Source: Martensiomyces pterosporus
Lineage: Eukaryota; Kickxellomycota; Kickxellomycetes; Kickxellales; Kickxellaceae
Assembly (NCBI GenBank): GCA_025201845.1
Contig: MU603947.1
Location: 62,001-126,000, forward strand
DNA length: 64,000 nucleotides
Reading direction: 5' to 3'
In this document: positions 9,056 to 17,044 of the stretch, one piece after another
How positions within the stretch are numbered: the stretch's first letter is position 1
How the letters are laid out: each line of letters begins with the position of its first letter
Translations under genes and position numbers: made by a program
Notes under the pieces: model-generated
What the model was told of the DNA's origin: nothing
The model's database searches: none
The model's input: only the letters and a program-made list of their open reading frames with translations

Positions 9056-10273
9056 CTACAGGCTAGCAATGGCAGCAGCAAGCATTGCCAGCACAGATGC
9101 CAAGGCAACGCTGAACGAGACGGACTGGGATGCTGTGCTGGCGTTGTAGTCAGTGATGTCGTTTCCGGTCTTTGTCTTGTTCACCCAAGATCCATTTGAG
9201 GCGATAGAGCCCTTAGTTGCCCATCCGATCCAGTCGGTATACAAGCCAGTGCGCGGGAAGTTGATAAAGCCGTTCGACGAGCAAGGAGCCTTGGATGCAG
9301 AGCGCACTTCGTACAGATGCGGGAGGCCAACACTCACAAGCTTGGGAGCAGAGGACGAGCCGCTCGAGATGAGGAAGATGGTCGAGTTGAGGTTGGCCGA
9401 GTTGATGTTTTGCGCAGTGTTGCTGATGGCGATGGTCGAGTCGGCCTTGCACACAGTAGCGTTGGAGTAGATGCTCGAGCAGTAGATCGGCGAGCTGTTG
9501 CCTGGCAGGTTGTGGCCATGGAAGCTCTTCATGTCCTTCAGCCCGTACGCCTTCAGATAGTTGCTATCGCACTCGCTGCGCTTCAGAGTCGTCACGTCGC
9601 TCTTTGTGGCCTTTGTCAGGTCGATGCCGTTGTAGAGATTCTGCAGAGTAGCAGGGTCCTTGGTCGGGTTCTGCGGACCAAAGTTCAGCGCAAAGAGATT
9701 GGCGGTGCTAGCGTCCAGGTCGTCGAGCTGCAGAGACACGGGCTGCGCGTTCTTGACGGGCACAGTGAGCGTGACAATGCCGACGTCAAAGTTCTGCTCC
9801 GACGAGCTCTCATACTGGGTCTGCGGGTAGTATGCGTGGACAGCCGAGCTGTTGACTGCCAGGAACGTCTGGTTGTTGATGAAGTTGGGAATCAGGCTCA
9901 AAAAGGTCGTTGCGCGGTACTCGGCCTGACTAGCGTTTGGATAGACCTGCGTGGAGAGAAGGATCTGGTGAAGAGTAGACGACGTGTTGACGCTGGGGAC
10001 CACCGCCATCAGGTAGTCTGGCTTGAGCGTGCTGCTGACAGACGAAGGCACAGCGCTCGAGTTGGAGAACGGGTACAGACACCGGGCATCTGTGATGACT
10101 GTCTGCTCGGTCAGCAGAGCGCCGAAGCAAACGGTGAACGGCGTGGCAATGTAAAGGATGGACGGGTAGTCTGACAAGTCCACAACCGAGGAGTCCCCGG
10201 CAGCGACAGCGAAGAGACAAGCGGCGCTAGCCAGCACAATCGCCAACCAGCTGCGACTCTTTCCCATGGTCAT
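9056..10273 (-). CDS. Secreted trypsin-fold protein with degenerate catalytic triad, GPI-type tail
   Basis: The 405-residue protein has a signal peptide (about 1-26, hydrophobic core AIVLASAACLFAVAAG), many N-glycosylation sequons and a hydrophobic C-terminus (about 380-405) of GPI-anchor type. The middle looks like an S1 serine protease: C49-FGALLTEQTVITDARC-65 matches the classic CGGSLI...TAAHC block, but the catalytic histidine position is arginine (DARC). NFDVGIV at about 161-167 matches the Asp block (NDIALL), and SSGSSSAPKLVSVG near 303-316 replaces GDSGGPLV. It is therefore probably a non-catalytic cell-surface or wall protein. I used the methionine at 10273; the upstream open frame lacks a signal sequence. 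A second ATG lies at 10267. It is divergent from the alcohol dehydrogenase. Confidence 0.6.
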   Translation of the reverse strand: MTMGKSRSWLAIVLASAACLFAVAAGDSSVVDLSDYPSILYIATPFTVCFGALLTEQTVITDARCLYPFSNSSAVPSSVSSTLKPDYLMAVVPSVNTSSTLHQILLSTQVYPNASQAEYRATTFLSLIPNFINNQTFLAVNSSAVHAYYPQTQYESSSEQNFDVGIVTLTVPVKNAQPVSLQLDDLDASTANLFALNFGPQNPTKDPATLQNLYNGIDLTKATKSDVTTLKRSECDSNYLKAYGLKDMKSFHGHNLPGNSSPIYCSSIYSNATVCKADSTIAISNTAQNINSANLNSTIFLISSGSSSAPKLVSVGLPHLYEVRSASKAPCSSNGFINFPRTGLYTDWIGWATKGSIASNGSWVNKTKTGNDITDYNASTASQSVSFSVALASVLAMLAAAIASL

Positions 10274-10675
10274 GCTGCTATTATTCCGGTAGTCAGGAGG
10301 AGGGCGATTGTTTGTTACGGCCTTGTTTCGAGAGAAGGTGCAGAGAACGATATGGAGCAAGCAAGAGGCAGCAGCAGGCAGTACGTGTATGCGAAAAATA
10401 AAAGGCAGAGAGCTGAGAGGCACTCTAAAGCCAGTTCGCGTAGAGGCTGCCCTTTTGCTTGTGTTGGGCAAATCCCCTCTCTCGTCCTATTCTTAGCGCG
10501 CGCGCGCGAAGCGTTGCACAAGGAAGGGCAGCAGCAGGATTAACACGCACCATCTGCAGTTGCTGCTATTTTGCACTACACAGTCAATATCGCCATCACG
10601 AGGAAACGGCGGCAGCTCTTTTGCTCCTTTCTAGGGCTCCAGCATATACACATACGTTTTTGGCTATTATTCGGG
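10274..10675. promoter_or_regulatory. Divergent promoter region
   Basis: This 402-base region separates the trypsin-fold gene (minus) and the alcohol dehydrogenase (plus). It holds a short alternating CG run near 10497-10508. No TATA box or gene is convincing here. Confidence 0.3.
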
Positions 10676-11773
10676 ATGGCAGAGCTTATGAACGCTGTGG
10701 TATTCAAAGGGCCGCTTAAGGTTTCCTGCGAGCAGGTTGCGCGACCCACTAGTCCGTGCGCAGGCGAGGCGATAGTCCGAGTCAAAGCGTGCGGGCTGTG
10801 TGGCTCAGACCTGCATCCGTACAGGGGCGCCGAAAAGGGACTCAGGCCAGGCACGATATGCGGCCACGAGTTTGCTGGCGTCGTTGAGGAGGTTGGGGAT
10901 GGCGTGAGGCTTGCGCCAGGACAGCGGGTGGCCGCAAGCTTCACGACTGCCTGCGGCAGCTGCTGGTTCTGCACGCACTCGCTGTCCAGTCGCTGTGACG
11001 AGGTGCAGCTATTTGGGTGGGTTGACACACAGACTGGGATGGGGATCCACGGCGGCCAGGCGCAGTTTGTGAGAGTGCCTAATGCGGATGGCACGCTGCT
11101 GACACTGCCTGACGACGTGTCGTTTGAGGAGGGCGTGCTCCTCGGCGATATTCTTTCGACTGGCTACTTTTGTGCCAAAAGCGCGCTGTCGGCCTTATCT
11201 GAACTCGCCATGCCGACCTCGCAGCTGACTGCTGCCGTCGTAGGGTGCGGGCCAGTTGGGCTGTGCGCAATACTCAGCGCAAGAATGCTTGGGTTTGGAA
11301 CCGTGTATGCCATTGATCGTGTAAAATCCAGATTGGATGTGGCTAAAGGGTTGGGTGCATGTGTGGTTGAGCCAGGACAATCGCCGGTTGATGCCATCTG
11401 CAGTGCCACGGATGGCAGGCGCGGTGCAGATGCCGTGCTTGAGGTTGTTGGCTCTTTCGATGCGCTGGACTTGAGCTTCCAGCTTGTGCGTGCCGGTGGC
11501 GTTGTGTCGTCAGTTGGCGTTCATGCGCACGACAGAGGGTTTCCTGTCAGCCCCAACCAGTGCTACGACAAGAACATCACGTACAAATGCGGGCGTTGCC
11601 CAGCACGGTCCCTCATGGATGCAGTGTGCCAGCTCATACGCACAAGCGACATTGCGCAAAGAGTCATCAGCCACCGAGGAGTGCCGCTTTCTCGGGCTGC
11701 AGAGATGTACGCCAAATTCGAGTCCCAGCAGGAGGGCGTGCTGAAGGTCGTTTTTGACCCATGGGCCGCCTGA
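10676..11773 (+). CDS. Zinc-dependent medium-chain alcohol dehydrogenase
   Basis: The 365-residue oxidoreductase belongs to the MDR (alcohol/sorbitol dehydrogenase) superfamily and should oxidise an alcohol or polyol with NAD(P). The catalytic zinc ligands are C42 (GLCGSD) and H64-E65 (GHEFAGVVEEVG). The structural zinc set C93, C96, C99, C107 is complete with spacing C-x2-C-x2-C-x7-C. A Rossmann segment (VVGCGPVGLCAILSAR ... YAIDRVKSRL) follows at about 190-225. Substrate cannot be read from the sequence; the extended loop after the structural zinc resembles uncharacterised fungal ADH-like proteins. The start at 10676 (MAELMNAVVF) has a second methionine at residue 5; the upstream open frame is not conserved-looking. 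Confidence 0.85.
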   Translation: MAELMNAVVFKGPLKVSCEQVARPTSPCAGEAIVRVKACGLCGSDLHPYRGAEKGLRPGTICGHEFAGVVEEVGDGVRLAPGQRVAASFTTACGSCWFCTHSLSSRCDEVQLFGWVDTQTGMGIHGGQAQFVRVPNADGTLLTLPDDVSFEEGVLLGDILSTGYFCAKSALSALSELAMPTSQLTAAVVGCGPVGLCAILSARMLGFGTVYAIDRVKSRLDVAKGLGACVVEPGQSPVDAICSATDGRRGADAVLEVVGSFDALDLSFQLVRAGGVVSSVGVHAHDRGFPVSPNQCYDKNITYKCGRCPARSLMDAVCQLIRTSDIAQRVISHRGVPLSRAAEMYAKFESQQEGVLKVVFDPWAA

Positions 11774-13983
11774 ATGGCGCGACTCGTCTTGGTGCTACGA
11801 CGCTTTTCCTACTTCCAGCCAGTTTTTTTGTTTGTGTGCGCGTGCCATTCAAATATTCACTCGCGCACTGAAAGTGCCCGCACAAGCGCACAAGCACAAT
11901 GAGTCCTCACAATCATATATCCTCTGCCTCCTGGAACGCCCGAAAATGCGGTGGTGCTTTCCAGAGGCCGCTGCCTAGCCTCGAAAGCACCAGTGTTTAT
12001 GCACCACTCCCAACGGCCCACACACAAAAAAATAATAATAATCGTGTCAACAACTGCGCCAAGGGGAATTGAAAAAGCAGCACCTAACAAAAAGAAGGCT
12101 GGGGAAGGCGGGAATAAAATGAATGGAGCTGTTGCGTAGAAACCACTTGGCTTGTTCAGCCTGAATGATAAGCTACGTCCCTCCATTGATTCCATACAAC
12201 AAATAAAGCAATAGCACCCTTGATCCGCACGCCAAAACAACGAGCGAATACTGCCACTTTGTGCCTGGCTGAATGATGGCCAGCAGGAACATCTGTGCAC
12301 GGGTGTGCACAAAGCGGACATCGCATATTGTGTGCTGTGTATACTCCATATGTTGCATTTTCATATATAGAGGGAGACGGGGTTGGAGGGTGTGCAGGAA
12401 GGAAAAAGCACACTGCTCTTGCTAGCGGAGTCAAGCCAAACAAAAATGTACTGCGGTGCCACGGTAGCGGCCCGGCTGCGTGCGTGCGTCTTTGCCACAA
12501 TATCCACGCAACCTGCACACTGGCAAGATGCCCATGTTTGGCACTCCTTCACCAACCACACCTGTTCATGGCGTGCATGCAGCACTGGCACAGCTCAGAA
12601 AGGCGAGTGCGTTTTTGTACGTCGATGCCATCGTCCAAATGCAGCGTCCAAATGCAGCATGCATTATGAAAATGCGTAGGCTTCAGGCATAAATAAGCGA
12701 CATGCCACACGCATACACGCACGCGCTAAGCATACGTGTCCTCGAAAGCAGCTTGCTGAGCGGACTTGCATTGTGTGCTGGCAGGCGCAAAACTCGCTTC
12801 TCTTCTCGTATAATGTCTCATGCCCCAGTCTGCTCTTCTGTATTGTGCACAGCAACCGCAGGCTGCACGCACATTTTTGACAGCAGCCATATGCTCCAGG
12901 TCGCTCGCTTTCGCCTCGCTGCTGCTTGCATTTGCTGCATGCTGTAGGTTGACATGGGCAGTGAAGCGCAAGTTCATTGTGCTCCCCGCATATGTACACA
13001 GCAATTGGGGGCATTGCCGACAGGCTCGTCGCCATTGTTGACACTTGCGACAAGAAAAAAAAAAGCGCGAAGGTTCATGCTCTCCATTGCCGCTTTGTGC
13101 AAATATCATTCCCAATTGTTTCGTTCCTTAATCGTCTTTGCGTATTCTCCGCATTTCGCATTTACATTTCCCATGGAGCAACAATTACCGCCGCCCACTA
13201 GAAAGCACCCCAATTCCACCTCCCTTAGCCCCGCTTGCTGCTTGTTCTTCTTTTTCCCATTCAAAACAATATTGTGCGTGTGCCATGCTGGGCTGTCGCT
13301 ATTATGCGGATGCTGTGGATATAGATGGATTTGGGGAGGAAGCACCCGAGTGCATAGTGTGATTTTTGTGTCCATTCGTGCTGAGATGGCAGCCCTTGTT
13401 GCTCGCAGCCACCAAATATGCTCTGCTCATACCAAGCCAAACGTGCTGCTGATATATTGCACAATTGGGCGCTGCTTCTGTGATTGCGCAAGTGGGCTGA
13501 GGAATGTGTCAGCACGGGTTCATCTAGATCCGCAGATGCTGCCAGCACCACAGTGCAGCAATATTCCAGCAGAGCCATGCGCGCTGCGAGTGCACGGCGG
13601 TCTGGCTTACCACATCCGCAGACTGCTTATATGCGCCAGGGACAATGCGGTGCTTCTTTAGGCGCCATTTTCAGCCATATCCCGGGCTATAAAGAAAATA
13701 ATAAGGCGCCTTGCTGTGGGCTGCGCGCACTGCCAGGACATGGCGACGCTTCTTGCTGCTGTAAACAACTGGCTCTGCGCTGCAAGCACCTACTCATTCC
13801 ATTCTGCCCCATTACATGCCTTGCACCATGCTTGTGATCCAAATATAGGGCGGTCCAGCACCACCCCCTCCTCCGGTTTCCTTACCTGTGCTGCTGCAGC
13901 CATTCATTCTCAGTAGCAGCACTTGTCCTTGTTGTTGCAGCCCTACAGGACTGGGCGCAAGGCCAGACAAATGCGCAAAAGGC

Positions 13984-14189
13984 ACGCCGCAGCACTCAAC
14001 CACACATAGACCAGCCACCGCCGCTGCTCTCCAGCTAGCCTTTGCGGCTGGTTTGGAAGTGGGCCTTGCTAGTACTGGTCTTTGCAACGCCGCAGCACTC
14101 AACCACACATAGACCAGCCACCGCCGCTGCTCTCCAGCTAGCCTTTGCGGCTGGTTTGGAAGTGGGCCTTGCTAGTACTGGTCTTTGCA
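13984..14189 (+). repeat. Perfect tandem duplication, 2 x 103 bp
   Basis: Copy 1 is 13984-14086 and copy 2 is 14087-14189. The two are identical base for base as read, starting ACGCCGCAGCACTC and ending CTGGTCTTTGCA. Perfect identity implies a recent duplication or an assembly repeat error. Confidence 0.9.
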
Positions 14190-14242
14190 TTCTCGTTTGC
14201 CTCAAGCACTGCGCTGCTCCCAGTAGGCGTGGTGCTGCACTT

Positions 14243-14249
14243 TATATAG
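14243..14249 (+). promoter_or_regulatory. TATA-like box upstream of the coiled-coil gene
   Basis: TATATAG lies 257 bases before the ATG at 14506; a second TATATAT lies at 14403-14409. Either could direct transcription of the gene that follows. Confidence 0.35.
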
Positions 14250-14505
14250 CTGGGATGGTGCTGCTTCTTGCGCTCTCTATCCATCTTTTCGCATTTTCAC
14301 GTTTCCACACCTCCCCTCTCTTCACCATCGCCATCTACGCTCATTTTACCATCAAAAACACAAAGCACAAAGCACAAAAGAAACACCTGGGTAGCAGTGC
14401 TTTATATATCTCGCTGCCACCATTTCCTTCTCGTGCTACCTGCTCCTTGATCTCCAACCAACACATCCACATCCACATCCACATCTGAATATACCTGCCT
14501 AGCCA

Positions 14506-15885
14506 ATGCATATCTTTGGATCGCTCAAGCGCACGGATAGCCATGAGACTGTGTCCCGCACGACTCCCAGGTTCAGCACCGTCCTCGCGCCCACAGATCC
14601 ATTTGGGCACAAATCGCTCCGGTCCTCGTTATCCCACTCAGTAAAGACATTGTTTTCCAAGCGAGCACCCACTCCCGCAGCAGCAAAGAGGCAGTCTACT
14701 CCCTCCCAGCTGAGTGCTGTTAGGCATATGACATCAGCACCGCCCTGCACTGCAGAGGCTGTGCACCAGCAGCCTGCTGTCGGTGGAGGGTCTGCTGGCA
14801 TCTCCAACAATAGATACTCGATGGCGAGGGCTCGGGTTTTGGCAGAGACGGCGAGGAGACTGCAGCAGGGATCAAATACGTCGTCTCCCGTCACGCCGTC
14901 CAGTATTAGCACTGGGAAGACACTGCCGTGCTTCCCTGAGGAACCCGAGCATGAGGGCTACGGCTGCAGGCAGTCAATGACCACCGAAGTAACCACCGAG
15001 GTTTCGTCGATTTCCAATGCTGCCTCGTGTGCCAGCGAACACACGTCGCGCCCATCTACTACCCGCAGCCGTGCCACATCTGTCTGTGGCGACATGGGCG
15101 CGCCGAGCAGCAATAGCAGCGGCACGATCAGCTTTGGTGCCTCGCACAGCACTGCTTCTTCGTCCAACTCCACGCTCCGTCCACACAGCATGATCAACGC
15201 CAGCCGGGAATCCCTTGGCCAGTATTCGTCAACCACCTCGTATGCCGAATCCACCTTCTCCACCACGCCAAGAGGCCCTGCGCAATCAGCAAGCCACGAC
15301 ATGTCATCATCGTCTTCGATATTCGACCACTCGTACCGTGACGGAAAGTCAGGGCAGCGCCACTCCGTGGCCATGTCGCAGAATCTCAGCCGGCGCTTCC
15401 AAGCACGCCTGACCCACGAGTACGAGCAGCGCATCTACTGCCTCCACTCCCACTACTCGGACGTGATTGAGCGCATGGAGGCCCGTGCGCAGCAGGACTC
15501 TGAGCGAGTGCGCAAGCTGGAGGCAGAGCTAAGTGAGCAGCGGAGAGCGAACGCCGAGCTGCATATGAAAGAGGTTGAGCTGGCCCACAGACTGCAGCAG
15601 CAGCAGCAGCAGGAGATGGGGTGGCCGCTTGGTGGTGCGGCTGGCGGACTATCCAAGAAGCTGGTCGAGTTTGTCGACCATTACCAGGAGGAGGTCGCGC
15701 GGCTGACCCGCGAGACTAGCACTGCGCAGGAGTGGGTCATTACTTTGGCAGAGCTCATTATTGGGCCAAAGAAGGAGCGCCAGAGCTGGGATGACTGGCT
15801 CAACCTGTGCCTGGATACGCTGCAGAAGCGCCGTGAGCAGCAAAAGGAGGAAGAGTGGCTGAGGAAGATCGGCTGGCGCGGCTAA
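14506..15885 (+). CDS. Unrecognised serine-rich protein with C-terminal coiled coil
   Basis: I do not recognise this 459-residue protein. The N-terminal two thirds (about 1-290) is Ser/Thr-rich and probably disordered, with repeated serine runs. From about residue 295 a long coiled coil begins (RFQARLTHEYEQRIYCLHSHYSDVIERMEARAQQD ... AELHMKEVELAHRLQQQQQQE) with a polyglutamine run of six. After a short Gly-rich break a second helical segment ends in QSWDDWLNLCLDTLQKRREQQKEEEWLRKIGWRG. The layout suggests a cytoskeletal or polarity scaffold, but no domain supports a function. Two TATA-like boxes lie upstream, and CCACAT is repeated in the leader just before the start. Confidence 0.6.
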   Translation: MHIFGSLKRTDSHETVSRTTPRFSTVLAPTDPFGHKSLRSSLSHSVKTLFSKRAPTPAAAKRQSTPSQLSAVRHMTSAPPCTAEAVHQQPAVGGGSAGISNNRYSMARARVLAETARRLQQGSNTSSPVTPSSISTGKTLPCFPEEPEHEGYGCRQSMTTEVTTEVSSISNAASCASEHTSRPSTTRSRATSVCGDMGAPSSNSSGTISFGASHSTASSSNSTLRPHSMINASRESLGQYSSTTSYAESTFSTTPRGPAQSASHDMSSSSSIFDHSYRDGKSGQRHSVAMSQNLSRRFQARLTHEYEQRIYCLHSHYSDVIERMEARAQQDSERVRKLEAELSEQRRANAELHMKEVELAHRLQQQQQQEMGWPLGGAAGGLSKKLVEFVDHYQEEVARLTRETSTAQEWVITLAELIIGPKKERQSWDDWLNLCLDTLQKRREQQKEEEWLRKIGWRG

Positions 15886-16299
15886 GCGTGCTAGGAGCGC
15901 AAACGAACATCTCACGAATCCCTACGGAGGATAGCCTCTATGTTGTTAACGACATTGCCGCCTCACCTGCCTTCAAGCACACGCCTAACTTGTACATACA
16001 CCCCGCCAACGAACCGCACACCACCTCGGCCTTTTTACGTGAGCTCCTGCCAACCGTTCTTCGCTTCCCGTTCATTTGTTTTCATCTTTGTTAGCAGTCT
16101 GTCTACTACGAAACGTGTCTTTTTCAAATACTACAGCAGTCTACCCTCGCCACCTGCGCTCTCCATACTACAGCGCAGCACGCTTGGCGGTATATAGCCC
16201 CCATATGTGTCAAATGCTAGTGCGCTGCTATTGCGTGCCAGGTTTATTGCAGCTTTGCCTCGCTTGGCACCATTTGCTAAAAAGGACTGCGTTTGCGCC
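15886..16299 (+). promoter_or_regulatory. Intergenic region with TATA box for LENG1
   Basis: This 414-base stretch holds no supported gene. TATATAG at 16191-16197 lies 109 bases before the LENG1 start codon. Confidence 0.45.
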
Positions 16300-16985
16300 A
16301 TGGGAAAACTCAACATCCTGCCGCAGAAGAGCTGGCATGTGTACAGCAAGGCGAACCGCGAGCGAGTGCGCCGCGACGAGGAGCAGGCACGCAACGAGCA
16401 AGAAGAAAATGCGGGGCGAGCAAGGAAGGCAGTAGGTATATGCGTCCAGGCGATGTTTTGCAGCCTGCACCGAGGCAACAACTGATCGAGCTGCGTTCCC
16501 GTTGCATTATTGTTTAGGAGGCAGAGTACCGCATAAGCAGGCTGCGTGGAAAGGACGACGCCCAAGGGCGTGAGATAGCTGCAGGCGGCGCCGCCGCCAT
16601 ATTGCCAGAAGCACCAAACGAACCGACATCGCACAGTCGTGGCAGTTCAAGCATCCCAGGCGGTGGCGGGCAGCTGCTGGTCAAGGCAGCTACGCCGTGG
16701 TACGCAACGCAGCCTGGCAGCTCCAGCTCTCGGCACCAAGCCCCCAGTGCGCTGCTTTCCGGCGACCCTCTAATAATGATGAAAGCGCACGACGAGCGCG
16801 TGAAGAAGAGACGCAGCAAGATCAAGGAAATTGGCGACGCTGCAGAGCGAGAATTGCGCAATGGCCGTGAAATACGCAAGCATTCGGGCGACCGGCACAG
16901 GCACAGGCACAGGCACAAACACGAGCACAGGCACAGGAACAAGCACAAGCACAAGGATAGGGAGCAACGGGGGCACCCAGAGTAG
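16300..16985 (+). CDS. LENG1-like protein with Cir_N domain (two exons)
   Basis: Exon 1 is 16300-16431 and exon 2 is 16518-16985, with an 86-base intron (GTAGGT ... TTTAG, phase 0); the joined protein has 199 residues. The N-terminus MGKLNILPQKSWHVYSKANRERVRRDEEQA is the Cir_N signature of LENG1 (leukocyte receptor cluster member 1) and CIR1, proteins found with the spliceosome. The middle contains PWY (TPWYATQP), and the C-terminus is a charged tail with alternating His/Arg and His/Lys. The splice is supported by keeping the Cir_N helix continuous (ARKA then EAEYRISRL). Role in pre-mRNA splicing is by family. It ends 59 bases from the convergent crinkler-like gene. Confidence 0.8.
16896..16953 (+). 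repeat. CAGGCA-type hexamer repeat encoding a His/Arg/Lys tail
   Basis: Imperfect repeats of GGCACA/AGGCAC encode alternating His-Arg and His-Lys in the LENG1 C-terminus. Confidence 0.8.
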
Positions 16986-17044
16986 CCAAATGCCGCTGAC
17001 GAGCGATAGTAGCCAGTATGCTCATGTTCGAAGAATACAGACGC

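Larger units (their letters stand above)
11774..14505. other. 2.7 kb region without a convincing gene
   Basis: Open frames here, the largest being 235 codons at 12954-13661, are cysteine- and histidine-rich with no domain and no fungal-like codon bias, so I leave them out. The stretch has a lower GC content than its neighbours, a perfect 103 bp tandem duplication (13984-14189), a 13 bp tandem repeat (CGTCCAAATGCAG at 12632-12657), a GTAAACA site at 13761-13767, and TATA-like boxes at 14243-14249 and 14403-14409 just upstream of the next gene. It may be a long regulatory region or hold a non-coding transcript; neither can be shown from sequence alone. Confidence 0.5.

Noticed and set aside
12954..13661. 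235-codon open frame in the gene-free region
   Set aside because: Cys/His-rich composition with no domain and runs such as CCLFFFFPF; looks like chance.
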